Shown: in pieces, positions 8,844-17,007 of the stretch
How positions within the stretch are numbered: the stretch's first letter is position 1
Layout of the letters: every line of letters starts with the position of its first letter
NCBI GenBank assembly: GCA_964404165.1
Contig: CAYOIZ010000027.1
Location: 1 to 64,000 of the forward strand
Length of the DNA: 64,000 bases
From: DASYLJ01 sp964404165
GTDB taxonomy: Bacteria; Desulfobacterota; Binatia; DP-6
Direction: 5' to 3'
The notes under the pieces: generated by a model
Databases searched by the model: none
Told to the model about the DNA's origin: nothing
What the model saw: the letters and a program-made list of their open reading frames with translations, nothing else
Made by a program: the position numbers and the translations under genes

Positions 8844-10064
8844 TCAGTCGGGCTCGCCGCGCTTGAGCTGACCCGACGGCGCGGCCTTTTCCGCATGGGC
8901 CTCGGCACGGGCGACCGTGTCGGGGCCGAAGCGCGCGGCGATGCGGTCGAGCGCCGCATTGAGCGACGCGCGCCGGCCCGCGGCCCGATCCGGGAAGAGT
9001 GCCAGCTGCGGCGGATCGTCGGCGGTGATGCCCGTGGCCGTGACGCCGATCAGCCGCACCGCGCGCTCGGGCCGGTTGGCGTCCCAGAGTCGGAGCGCGA
9101 CCTCGGAGATGGCGCGACCGTCGTCGGTGGGGTGCGACGAGGGCGCCTGTCGCGTCAGCAGGCGGTAGCGCCCGGCACCGAGCCGCTCGGCGAGCTTGAT
9201 CTTCAACACCACGGTGGCCGCGCGCACGCCGTCGTGACGGAGCCGTCGCGCCACGGCCTCGGCATGGGCGATGATGGCGCCGCGCACGGTGGCGTCGTCG
9301 TCGACGTCGGCGGCGAACGTGTTCTCCTCGCCGTACGACTTGGCGTCGCGATCGGGCTCGACGAGGCGCGCGTCCTGGCCGCGCGCGAGGCGCGTCAGCG
9401 CCGGGGCCGAGCGACCGACCGCGAGCGTGAGGCGAGCCGGATCGCACGCCGCCAGGTCGCCGATGGTGGCGAGGCCGAGGCGCGCCAACGTGGCCTGCAG
9501 GACGGGCCCGACACCCCAGAGCCGGCCGACCGGCAGCGGCGACAGGAAATCGGTGACGCCGTCGGGCGGGACCTCGAGCAGGCCGTCGGGCTTCGAGAGG
9601 TCGCTCGCGATCTTCGCCACCATCTTCGTCGGTCCGATGCCCACCGACACGGCGAGCCCGGTGACGTCGCGTACGCGATCCTTGATCAGCCGGCCGATCG
9701 CGAGGCCGGGGCCGAGGAGGCGCACCGAGCCGGTGGCGTCGATAAACGCCTCGTCGAGCGACAACGGCTCGACGAGCGGGCTCACGCGCGCGAAGACCTC
9801 GCGGATCTGCGCGCTCACACGCCGATACTTGCCCATGTTGCCGCGCACGACGACGGCGTCCGGACAGAGGGCGCGCGCCTGCGCCGTCGGCATGGCCGAG
9901 TGCACGCCGAAGCGACGCGCCTCGTACGACGCCGCCGCCACGACGCCGCGCTGCGAATCACCGCCGACGATCACCGGTCGGCCGCGCAGCTCGGGATGAT
10001 CGCGCTGCTCGACGGCGGCGTAGAACGCGTCCATGTCGGCGTGCAGGATCACCGGGCTGCGCAC
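8844..10064 (-). CDS. dinB: DNA polymerase IV (Y-family translesion polymerase)
   Basis: A 406-residue Y-family polymerase that copies past damaged template bases. It has the catalytic HADMDAFYAAVEQRD at the N-terminus, GVVAAASYEARRFGV, and the second metal-binding motif PLSLDEAFIDATG. The helix-hairpin-helix region contains VGRLWGVGPVLQATLARLG, and a little-finger domain follows. No beta-clamp consensus is obvious, though QLALFPDR near residue 370 fits the usual QLxLF clamp-binding peptide. A GTG start is used; AGAAGG abuts it, so a second GTG 12 nt downstream is an alternative. It diverges from the MOSC gene across about 90 bp containing an inverted repeat. Confidence 0.95.
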   Translation of the reverse strand: MRSPVILHADMDAFYAAVEQRDHPELRGRPVIVGGDSQRGVVAAASYEARRFGVHSAMPTAQARALCPDAVVVRGNMGKYRRVSAQIREVFARVSPLVEPLSLDEAFIDATGSVRLLGPGLAIGRLIKDRVRDVTGLAVSVGIGPTKMVAKIASDLSKPDGLLEVPPDGVTDFLSPLPVGRLWGVGPVLQATLARLGLATIGDLAACDPARLTLAVGRSAPALTRLARGQDARLVEPDRDAKSYGEENTFAADVDDDATVRGAIIAHAEAVARRLRHDGVRAATVVLKIKLAERLGAGRYRLLTRQAPSSHPTDDGRAISEVALRLWDANRPERAVRLIGVTATGITADDPPQLALFPDRAAGRRASLNAALDRIAARFGPDTVARAEAHAEKAAPSGQLKRGEPD

Positions 10065-10105
10065 CCTTCTGGCGCTATCATCGGCATCGGATGGCCGCCA
10101 GTGAA

Positions 10106-10138
10106 AATCGGCGTGCCCTCGCCAGGCACGGGCCGATT
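10106..10138. repeat. imperfect inverted repeat between dinB and the MOSC gene
   Basis: AATCGGCGTGCC (10106-10117) pairs with GGCACGGGCCGATT (10125-10138) apart from a 2-nt bulge, with a 7-nt spacer. It lies midway between the divergent starts, so it could be an operator shared by both genes. I see no match to a LexA consensus that I could defend. Confidence 0.4.
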
Positions 10139-10154
10139 CTGTTACAGGCGCGCC

Positions 10155-11009
10155 ATGACGACGATCGGCACGGTCCGCGAGGTGTGGCGCTACCCGGTGA
10201 AGTCGATGGGTGGCGAGCAGGTGTCGCGCGCCGTGCTCGGACCGCTCGGTCTCCCGGGCGATCGTGGCTGGGCGCTGCGCGACGAGGCCGCCGGCGAGAT
10301 CCGCGGCGGCAAGAAGATGCCGTCGCTCATGCTGTGCACGGCCCGCTATCTCGCCGAGCCACAGGGCGGCGACGTCCCGGCCGCAGAGATCACCCTGCCC
10401 GACGGGACGACGTTCCGCTCGGACGCCGCCGATGCCGGCGAGCGCCTCTCGGTCTTCCTCGGACGCGCCGTCACGCTGTGGCCGCTGCAGCCGGCGACGA
10501 ACCGGGACCACTACCGCCGCGGCCTGCCCGACGACCCCGACATGGTGGCCGAGCTGCGCGCCGTCTTCGGCCGGCTCGGGGACGAACCGTTGCCCGACCT
10601 CTCCGTCTTCCCCACGGAGCTCTTCGAGTACACGTCGCCGCTCGGCACCTACTTCGACGCCTTTCCCCTCCACGTCCTCACCACCGCGTCGCTCGACGCC
10701 CTCGGGCCGCGCGCGCAGTTCGACCGTCGTCGGTTCCGACCGAACGTGCTCATCGAGACGGCGGCGGGTGTCACCGGCACGGTCGAGGCCGACTGGAGTG
10801 GGCGCCAGGTCCGCATCGGCGGCGCCGTCGTCGACGTGAAGATGCCGACGGTCCGCTGCAGCATGCCGACGCAGGCGCAGCCCGGCCTGCAGAAAGACCC
10901 GTCCGTCCTGCGCGCCATCGTCCGCAGCGCCGCCCAGAACCTCGGCGCGTATGCCACCATCGTCAGCGCCGGTTCGGTCGCGGTGGGGGATCCGGTCGAG
11001 CTGATGTGA
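10155..11009 (+). CDS. MOSC-domain protein (YcbX/mARC-like)
   Basis: A 284-residue protein with an N-terminal MOSC-N barrel (TVREVWRYPVKSMGGE) and a C-terminal MOSC domain. The Cys of VRCSMPTQAQPG (about residue 235) sits where YcbX and mARC proteins carry their molybdenum-ligand Cys (R-C-x-x-T-T in the family; here the Thr pair is P-T). Such enzymes use Moco to reduce N-hydroxylated bases, often with a flavin or ferredoxin partner, and none is adjacent here. The stop overlaps the first possible start of the following P450 gene, so the two are probably co-transcribed. Confidence 0.88.
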   Translation: MTTIGTVREVWRYPVKSMGGEQVSRAVLGPLGLPGDRGWALRDEAAGEIRGGKKMPSLMLCTARYLAEPQGGDVPAAEITLPDGTTFRSDAADAGERLSVFLGRAVTLWPLQPATNRDHYRRGLPDDPDMVAELRAVFGRLGDEPLPDLSVFPTELFEYTSPLGTYFDAFPLHVLTTASLDALGPRAQFDRRRFRPNVLIETAAGVTGTVEADWSGRQVRIGGAVVDVKMPTVRCSMPTQAQPGLQKDPSVLRAIVRSAAQNLGAYATIVSAGSVAVGDPVELM

Positions 11010-11011
11010 CG

Positions 11012-12322
11012 ATGACGCCCGCCCTGCCCCAACGTGCCGGCGTCCCATGGGTTGGGGCGCCCTGGGCCATGCTCTCGAATCCGGGGGCGTGGCTCTGGGA
11101 GGGGTACCGCGCGCACGGACCCGTCTTCGCCTTCCGTCTCGTCGGCATGCGCATGGTGGCGATGCTCGGGCCGGAGGCGAACCGGTTCATCCTGGCGACG
11201 GCGCGCGACCGCTTCTCGCACGGCGAGGGCTACGCGCTGGTGCGCGACATCCTGGGCGACGGCCTCCTCTTCCAGGACGGCGACGTGCACCGCCGCAACC
11301 GCGCGCTGATGACGCCGGCGTTCCACCAGCGCGGCGTGCAGGCGTACTTCGACGTCATGACCGAGTGCGCCGAGACGCACGTCGCGCGCTGGGCCGCCGC
11401 CGGGCCGGGGCCGATGCACGAGCGCCTGCGGCATCTCACGTTCGAGATCATGGCGCGCCTCATCCTCGGCATGGAGGGCGGCGCCAGCGAGCTCGAACGG
11501 CTCGGCCGGCTGAACGACGTCCTCGCCCGCGGCACGACCGCGTTCCTGCGCGTCGGCTGGTCGTGGACGACGTACGGCCACGGCCTGCGGGCGCGCGATG
11601 CGCTGCGCGACTATCTGCGCGGCGTCATCCGGGCGCGACGCGACGCCCCCGGGCACGATGCGCTCGGCCTGCTCATGGCCGCACGCGACGAGGACGGCGC
11701 CGCGCTCGACGAGGACGAGCTGCTCGAACAGGCGGTGATCCTGATGTTCGCGGGGCACGAGACGACGACGTCCCTGCTGAGCTCGTGGCTGCTCGCCATG
11801 CGCGATCATCCCGACGTCCACGTCCAGCTCGTGGAAGAGCAACGGCGCGTCGTCGGCGACGGCCCGCTGCGGCTCGAGCACGTGCGCGAGCTCGAGGTGC
11901 TCGATCGCGTGCTGAAGGAGGTGGAGCGGTTGTGGCCCCCCATCAGCCTCTGCCAGCGCGGCGTCACGGAGACGGTGGAGTTCGCGGGCCACACGCTGCC
12001 GCCCGGCACCCTCGTCGTGTACTCGCCGTGGGTGACGCATCGGATGCCCGACGTCTTCCGCGATCCCGAGCGTTTCGACCCCGATCGCTTCGCCGCGCCG
12101 CGCGAGGAGCATCGCGCCACGCCGTACTCGCTCGTCGGCTTCGGCGGCGGCCCGCGCCTCTGCATCGGGCAGGCGTTCTCGCTGCTCGAGGCGAAGATCA
12201 TCGCGTCGCTCCTGCTGCGGCGCTACCACTGCGAGATCGCGCCGGGCGATCCGAACCTGCGCTGGGTGCCGACCGTGCACCCGCGAACGGGCCTGCCGGG
12301 CACCGTGAGCACCCAGAGCTGA
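11012..12322 (+). CDS. cytochrome P450 monooxygenase
   Basis: A 436-residue soluble P450 without a membrane anchor. The I-helix oxygen-activation motif is FAGHETTTSLLSS, the ExxR motif is EVERLWPP, the PERF-like segment is DPERFDPDRF, and the haem loop is FGGGPRLCIGQAF with the proximal Cys near residue 384. The sequence around ExxR and the haem loop resembles the CYP4/CYP102-like branch acting on fatty acids or other hydrophobic compounds, but the substrate cannot be read from sequence. It starts 2 nt after the MOSC stop and is followed after 3 nt by an outer-membrane porin, which suggests uptake and oxidation of a hydrophobic compound. No ferredoxin gene lies nearby. Confidence 0.95.
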   Translation: MTPALPQRAGVPWVGAPWAMLSNPGAWLWEGYRAHGPVFAFRLVGMRMVAMLGPEANRFILATARDRFSHGEGYALVRDILGDGLLFQDGDVHRRNRALMTPAFHQRGVQAYFDVMTECAETHVARWAAAGPGPMHERLRHLTFEIMARLILGMEGGASELERLGRLNDVLARGTTAFLRVGWSWTTYGHGLRARDALRDYLRGVIRARRDAPGHDALGLLMAARDEDGAALDEDELLEQAVILMFAGHETTTSLLSSWLLAMRDHPDVHVQLVEEQRRVVGDGPLRLEHVRELEVLDRVLKEVERLWPPISLCQRGVTETVEFAGHTLPPGTLVVYSPWVTHRMPDVFRDPERFDPDRFAAPREEHRATPYSLVGFGGGPRLCIGQAFSLLEAKIIASLLLRRYHCEIAPGDPNLRWVPTVHPRTGLPGTVSTQS

Positions 12323-12325
12323 GCG

Positions 12326-13786
12326 ATGCCGCGGCCGCACCACGGATGGATCGGCCTGCTGCTCCTCGCCTGCACGGGGACGGCCGGTGCGGAGACCAGC
12401 TGGCTCGACCACTTCACGTTCACCTTCAGCGAGCGGCTGCGCGGCGAGTTCGTCGACTTCTTCGAACCCGCGGACACCGTCGCACCCGCTGGCGCCAACC
12501 GCTACGACTTCCTCGGCAGCCAGACGCGCCTCGGTGTACGCGCGACCTTTCCCCACCTGCAGCTCGTCCTCGAGATGCAGGACACGCAGATCGCGAATCT
12601 GCCCGAGGACGCCAGCCTGCCCCCACCGCAGGGCAATCTCGGCACGGGTGCCACCTACTTCGCCAACACGCGTCGGACGCCACAGAGCGAGCCGTTCCTG
12701 AAGCTCGGCTTCCTGACCTACCGCAGCAGCGGGCTGGCACTCACCGGTGGCCGCTTCGAGGTGCGCGACGGGCTCGAGACGACGCCGGGCGACGCCACGC
12801 TGGCGTTCCTGAAGAAGACCCGCATCGCCGAGCGGCTCGTCGGTCCGTTCGACTTCACCCACGTCACGCGCAGCTTCGACGGCCTGCGTGCGACGTGGGA
12901 CCGTCCCGGGCTCAACCTCACCGCGTTCGCGACCAAGCCGACGGCCGGGGGCTTCGAGATCAGCGCCAATCGGGAGATCGAGAAGATGGGCCTCGCCGGC
13001 GTCTCCGTGACGGGGAATCGCCTGCCCATCCCCGACGCGCCGCCGGCCGACCTGCGTCTCTTCTGGCTCTACTACGACGACAGCCGCGACGACGTGCTGA
13101 AGGTCGACAACCGGCCGCTCGCGGTCCGCATGGCGGATCACGACGCGATCAGCATCAACACCGTCGGCGGCCACGCCATCACCGCGATCCCGCTCGGCCC
13201 GGGCACGGTCGACCTCCTCGGCTGGGGGGTCGTGCAGGCGGGACGCTGGGGCACGCAGGACCACGCCGCCTGGGCGTTCGCGGTCGAGGCCGGCTACCAG
13301 CTGCCGCGGCTCCCCGCGGCGCCGTGGCTCCGCATCGGCATCGATCGCTCGTCGGGCGACGACGATCCGTTCGACGACGTGCACGAGAGCTTCTTCCAGG
13401 TGCTGCCCACGGCGCGAATCTACGCGCAGTTCCCGTTCTACAACCTGATGAACGACCAGGACGTCTTCGCGGAGCTCATCCTGCGCCCGCACTCGCGTGT
13501 CACCATCCGCGCCGATTACCACTGGCTCGAGGTCACGGAGGGACGCGACCTCTGGTACGCGGGCGGCGGTGCGACCAACGACGACATCTTCGGCTTCTCG
13601 GGAGCGCCGGCCGCCGGCGCGCGCGACCTGGCCCAGGTGGCCGACGTCTCGGTGACGGTGCAGGTGATCGACCGCCTGACGTTCGGCGCGTACTACGGCC
13701 ACGCCTTCGGCGGCGACGTCGTGGGGGCCACGTATACGGGGGTGGGCGCGAACTACGGCTTCGTCGAGCTGACGTTCCGCTACTAG
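12326..13786 (+). CDS. alginate-export-family-like outer-membrane porin
   Basis: A 486-residue protein with a signal peptide (MPRPHHGWIGLLLLACTGTAGA). The mature sequence alternates as expected for a transmembrane beta barrel and ends ELTFRY, a typical C-terminal aromatic strand for BAM insertion. Segments such as FTFSERLRGEFVDFF and GLALTGGRFEVRDGLE resemble the AlgE/alginate-export family, a group that also includes channels for small organic compounds. Coupling to the P450 gene (3-nt gap) suggests the porin admits the P450 substrate. The stop codon overlaps the stop of the convergent anti-sigma gene (CTAG, 4 nt). Confidence 0.82.
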   Translation: MPRPHHGWIGLLLLACTGTAGAETSWLDHFTFTFSERLRGEFVDFFEPADTVAPAGANRYDFLGSQTRLGVRATFPHLQLVLEMQDTQIANLPEDASLPPPQGNLGTGATYFANTRRTPQSEPFLKLGFLTYRSSGLALTGGRFEVRDGLETTPGDATLAFLKKTRIAERLVGPFDFTHVTRSFDGLRATWDRPGLNLTAFATKPTAGGFEISANREIEKMGLAGVSVTGNRLPIPDAPPADLRLFWLYYDDSRDDVLKVDNRPLAVRMADHDAISINTVGGHAITAIPLGPGTVDLLGWGVVQAGRWGTQDHAAWAFAVEAGYQLPRLPAAPWLRIGIDRSSGDDDPFDDVHESFFQVLPTARIYAQFPFYNLMNDQDVFAELILRPHSRVTIRADYHWLEVTEGRDLWYAGGGATNDDIFGFSGAPAAGARDLAQVADVSVTVQVIDRLTFGAYYGHAFGGDVVGATYTGVGANYGFVELTFRY

Positions 13787-14535
13787 GCTGCGGTGCTCTG
13801 CATGACGGTCGGGCCCGTCGGCACCGGCGTCGGCGTCGCCGGCTCGACGGTGACGAAGAGCTTGCCGATCGGTGCCGTGTACGACTCGACCGGCACCACG
13901 AACTGCGTGCGCGTGGTCCCGGCGGCCGGCGCGGTGAACTGCCCGCACTCGACGCTCTTGTCGCCGACGGCCGCCCACAAGCGGTAGACCTGCCCGCTCG
14001 GCAACGGCGGCAGGCCGTACGCGACCAGCGCCCCCTTCTTCGCATCCATGTCGAGCGACACCCGCCCGAACGTCCCCCCCGCGCCCGCGAGATCGAACGA
14101 GTGGACCACGTTCGGCTCGGTCATGAGCGCCGTGACGTCGCGCTGCAGCGACAGCTCACGACGGACCCGGTAGCCGTCGATGCCGAAGGCCAGTGCGAGC
14201 GCAGCAGCAGCCGCAGCGGCGAACTGGCTCCACACGATGCGACGCGCGGGACGCGTCACCGGGAACGGCACCACCTTCGCCGGCTCGGCACGCGGCGGCT
14301 CGGCCTGCTGCGCCACGGCCGCGGCCATGACGCGATCGCGCAGCGCCGGCGGGGGCGGCGTGACGTTGCCGTAGGGCAGCAGCTCGAACGTGTTGCGGAG
14401 CCGTCCGACCTCGGCCGCCAGCTCGGCGTCGCCGGCGAGCTGCCGTTCGAAGTCGGCGCGCTCCTCGGGCGACAGCTCGCCGAGGACGTAGAGCACGGCG
14501 AGGTCGTCGGCGGCCATGTCGGCGTCGTGCGTCAT
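13783..14535 (-). CDS. RskA-type anti-sigma factor
   Basis: A 250-residue membrane protein. The N-terminal cytoplasmic part (LAVLYVLGELSPEERADFERQLA) is the sigma-binding helical domain of RskA-like anti-sigmas; a single transmembrane helix lies near residues 105-122 (FAAAAAAALALAFGI), and the extracytoplasmic C-terminal domain has the family pattern GQVYRLWAAVGDKSVECGQF. Its ATG overlaps the sigma-factor stop (ATGA), so it is translationally coupled to its presumed partner. Release would need regulated proteolysis or a sensed signal outside the membrane, which the sequence does not define. Confidence 0.92.
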   Translation of the reverse strand: MTHDADMAADDLAVLYVLGELSPEERADFERQLAGDAELAAEVGRLRNTFELLPYGNVTPPPPALRDRVMAAAVAQQAEPPRAEPAKVVPFPVTRPARRIVWSQFAAAAAAALALAFGIDGYRVRRELSLQRDVTALMTEPNVVHSFDLAGAGGTFGRVSLDMDAKKGALVAYGLPPLPSGQVYRLWAAVGDKSVECGQFTAPAAGTTRTQFVVPVESYTAPIGKLFVTVEPATPTPVPTGPTVMQSTAA

Positions 14536-15116
14536 TCCACCAGGTCTCCGAGCCGTTGCTTGAGCGCGATCAGTCCGCGGCGTGACCAGCTCTTCACCGT
14601 GCCGAGCGGCGCCTCGAGCTCGTCGGCGATCTCCGTCTGCGACAGGCCCTGGTAGTAGGCCATCTCCAGCACCCGTCGCTCGTTCGGCGGCAGCTCGGCC
14701 AGGGCGTCGCGGACCCGCACGCTGCACTCCTTCAGCGACACGCGATCGTGGGGCATCGGCACCGACGGCGGCGGTGGGGCGTCGCGGTGGACCTCACGCA
14801 GCAGGCGACCCGAGCGGGTGCGCGAGCGCAGCCGGTCGATCGCCCGGGTGCGTGCCATGGTGGCGAGGAATGCCCCCAAGGTACCCCGAGCCGCATCGTA
14901 TCGGCCGCTCTGCTTGAGCAAGGTCAGAAACACCTCCTGCGTCAGATCCTCCGCTTCCTGCGGGTTGCGCAGGGCGGAGAGTGCCAGTCCGTACACGAGA
15001 CCCGCGTATCGATCGTAGAGCGCGCCCAGCGCGGACGGGTCGGCCGCCAAGGCGCCGAGCAGCTGCTCGTCCGTTGGGGCCGGTCGATCAGATGGGTCGT
15101 CGGAGGTCTGCCGCAA
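14532..15116 (-). CDS. ECF sigma factor
   Basis: A 194-residue sigma-70 family protein with region 2 (YDRYAGLVYGLALSALRNPQEAED, read as two motifs: YDRYAGLVY and AEDLTQEVF) and region 4 (LPPNERRVLEMAYYQG, then LGTVKSWSRRG as the recognition helix). It lacks regions 1 and 3, as ECF factors do. The start is a TTG because no ATG or GTG precedes the first conserved helix, so the exact N-terminus is uncertain. It is coupled to the RskA-type anti-sigma downstream. Its targets are unknown; the adjacent DUF4394 gene is a candidate. Confidence 0.93.
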   Translation of the reverse strand: MRQTSDDPSDRPAPTDEQLLGALAADPSALGALYDRYAGLVYGLALSALRNPQEAEDLTQEVFLTLLKQSGRYDAARGTLGAFLATMARTRAIDRLRSRTRSGRLLREVHRDAPPPPSVPMPHDRVSLKECSVRVRDALAELPPNERRVLEMAYYQGLSQTEIADELEAPLGTVKSWSRRGLIALKQRLGDLVE

Positions 15117-15214
15117 GAACGACCCCCACTACCACAGCTCGCCCGACACCGTGAAGGAACACTGCCCGTCGCCCTTCATACGCGCGAGCGAATGGAACGG
15201 ATGCAGTAGCCAGC

Positions 15215-16009
15215 TCAGGGTAACGCCACGGCCGTGAGACCGACGACGCGGATGCCCGGATCGGCCCCGATCCGGCCGATGGGCGACACCGTACCGGTGC
15301 CGAGGTCGATGCCGTAGAGCATGCCCCCCGAGGCCACCCAGCCCCGGTCCTGCCCCGCGGCGTCCGTCACGATGTCGAAGCCCGCCTGTGGGGCCACGTC
15401 CACCCCGAGCGAGCCGACCGTCACCAGGCCACCGTCGTTCGGCGGGTCCTGGAGGACGAGGACGTCACGGTCGGCGTCGATCTCGAGCAGGCGGGTGGTT
15501 GCGGCGCCGGGCCGGTTGCTGGTGTAGGCGGCCGCCGCGATCGCGGGCCGGTTGCCGGCGTTCGGGTCGCTGGAGACGTAGGCCAGCGATCCATCGGTCG
15601 CGGTCGCACCCAGGTCGACGTTGACGCGGAGGTTCTGGCCGCTCCCCGACACCAGCCGCATGCGGTCGGCCTGGGGGTTGAAGTCGAGGCCAGAGCGTTG
15701 CTCGCCGTCGAACGGCACCGTGAGCGTGCTCACGAGGCGGGCCGAGCCGGCGTCGAGGTCGAGCACGTAGACGTCGTTGCCCCTGGTGACGGCGTAGATG
15801 CGGCCGTCGCTCGGGCGCAGGTCGAGGCCGATCAGGCCGTCGGCACCGTCCATGCGGACGGGCGTCGAGTCGCCGGGACGGTCGGGGGGGAAGCGCAGTA
15901 GCCGGCCGTCGTCGGTGAGGGCGATCAGGTCGGGCGCCGCGGCGGCCTGGTGCACCAGGCCGAGCAGGAGGCCCAGCAGGGCCATCCGGCGGGGGACGGA
16001 GCGGATCAC
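15215..16009 (-). CDS. exported DUF4394 protein
   Basis: A 264-residue secreted protein. DUF4394 family signatures run through it: LIALTDDGRLLRF, IGLDLRPSDGRIYAVT, RSGLDFNPQADRMRLVS, RLLEIDADRDVLVLQD and VTVGSLGVD. The family is predicted to form a beta propeller outside the cytoplasm, with no known activity. A GTG start gives a charged n-region (IRSVPRRM) before the hydrophobic LLGLLLGLV; the ATG 24 nt downstream would drop the charges. The gene starts 8 nt after the stop of the small unknown protein upstream, so these two form an operon that points at the ECF sigma pair. Confidence 0.88.
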   Translation of the reverse strand: MIRSVPRRMALLGLLLGLVHQAAAAPDLIALTDDGRLLRFPPDRPGDSTPVRMDGADGLIGLDLRPSDGRIYAVTRGNDVYVLDLDAGSARLVSTLTVPFDGEQRSGLDFNPQADRMRLVSGSGQNLRVNVDLGATATDGSLAYVSSDPNAGNRPAIAAAAYTSNRPGAATTRLLEIDADRDVLVLQDPPNDGGLVTVGSLGVDVAPQAGFDIVTDAAGQDRGWVASGGMLYGIDLGTGTVSPIGRIGADPGIRVVGLTAVALP

Positions 16010-16017
16010 CCGCTCAA

Positions 16018-16473
16018 TTAGCCATTCGCGACCTTGCGGGACAACTCGCGGACCGACGTCGCCATCCGCTGGCGGCGCGGCTTCACCCGCAGGTGCAGGC
16101 GGTAGCGTCCCTCGGACAGCTCGCGGACCTTCTCGGGGTCCCACATCGAGCGCCGCATCTCGTGCACCCGTCCGAGCACCGCGGCCCGCAGCTTGTCGGC
16201 CGGCAGGTCGAGCGTCTCGCAGATGTTCACGAACGAGAACGGCCACGTCTGGTTCCGCGCACGCATCCACGCCTGCGCGTCCCTGGCCATGCGCTGGCGG
16301 CCCTTCTGGGGTGCCTGGGCGCAGCGGATCGCATCCTCGAGGATGGCCAGCATGAGCGCCCGCTCACCCGAGATGAGGCTGTCGGCACGGGGCTCGCTCA
16401 TCTGCTCGGGCAGGAAGACCTCGGGAGTGAAGAGGCTCTCGGCCCGGTCGCCACCTATCGTCGTCTCGGCCAT
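16018..16473 (-). CDS. small conserved protein, member 1 of an unnamed family also at 43511
   Basis: A 151-residue cytoplasmic protein with no family that I can name. Its core, GERALMLAILED, a basic stretch, WMRARN, WPFSFVNICETL and DKLRAAVLGRV, matches the 104-residue protein encoded at 43511-43825 residue for residue at many positions. Shared features are LMLA-I/V-LED, W-x-R-x-RN, PF-x-F-x-N-I/V-CE-x-L and a final LR-x-x-V-L. The N-terminal 35 residues and the basic C-terminal tail (RLHLRVKPRRQRM) are unique to this copy. It is predicted helical. It lies in an operon with DUF4394, beside an ECF sigma locus. Confidence 0.75.
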   Translation of the reverse strand: MAETTIGGDRAESLFTPEVFLPEQMSEPRADSLISGERALMLAILEDAIRCAQAPQKGRQRMARDAQAWMRARNQTWPFSFVNICETLDLPADKLRAAVLGRVHEMRRSMWDPEKVRELSEGRYRLHLRVKPRRQRMATSVRELSRKVANG

Positions 16474-16490
16474 TGGTTCCCTCCGCCTGC

Positions 16491-16511
16491 GGGGACGCTG
16501 GCAGCGTCCCC
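16491..16511. terminator. 9-bp hairpin between BamE-like gene and small conserved gene
   Basis: GGGGACGCT (16491-16499) pairs perfectly with AGCGTCCCC (16503-16511) around a 3-nt loop. It lies after the leftward BamE-like gene and before the leftward gene starting at 16473. It has no T tract, so it may be a terminator of the type common in this window or a 5' leader structure 18 nt upstream of the next ATG. Confidence 0.55.
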
Positions 16512-16556
16512 GATGTGTCATTTGACGGAGGTACGTCCGGGCCGGGGCGACGGATG

Positions 16557-16931
16557 TCAGCGCGGGTAGCCGGGATCGGTCGGATCGTACTCGACGCGCT
16601 GGACGCGGCTGTTGGTGCTGAAGGCCCCGTCACCGGAGAACACCACGCGGCCGACGCCCTTGTAGTAGTAGGCGGTCCGCGTCTGGTCGGGGCCGAAGTA
16701 GAACGGGATGAAGGCCTTGCCCGTGATGTAGGGCTTGATGGACGACGGCGCGCCGAGGATCTTCTGGACCTCCTCGGGACGCATGCCCTCCTTCACCTCG
16801 GACAGCGGGCTGCCGGCCGGCGCGGGCGTGGCGGCGGGAGCCTCCTGGCGCGCGGGCTTGGGGCCTTTGGAGCAGGCACCGATCGTCAGCGCGAGGGCGC
16901 ATCCAAGGAGCAGCATGGCGGGGCGTCGCAT
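16557..16931 (-). CDS. BamE/SmpA-like small lipoprotein
   Basis: A 124-residue lipoprotein. The signal MRRPAMLLLGCALALTIGAC ends in a lipobox whose Cys is followed by Ser, favouring outer-membrane sorting. The mature part has a proline-rich linker, then VKEGMRPEEVQKILGAPSS, the typical opening of the SmpA/OmlA (BamE) fold, with TAYYYKGVGRVVFS as the following strand pair. A role in outer-membrane assembly is inferred from the fold only; many such small proteins are unrelated to the BAM complex. A GAGGAGG ribosome-binding site sits 11 nt before the ATG. Confidence 0.8.
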   Translation of the reverse strand: MRRPAMLLLGCALALTIGACSKGPKPARQEAPAATPAPAGSPLSEVKEGMRPEEVQKILGAPSSIKPYITGKAFIPFYFGPDQTRTAYYYKGVGRVVFSGDGAFSTNSRVQRVEYDPTDPGYPR

Positions 16932-17007
16932 CGTGTGGGTCCTCCTCGCCCGGAACGCCGGGCGGGCGGGCTTATATGCGATGACCCGGCGGCTGTCGAC
17001 GCGCGCC

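Noticed and set aside
10649..13978. A 3.3-kb open frame on the minus strand opposite the P450 and porin genes
   Set aside because: It shows low-complexity Arg/His/Val composition and no domain; the sense genes have complete motifs.
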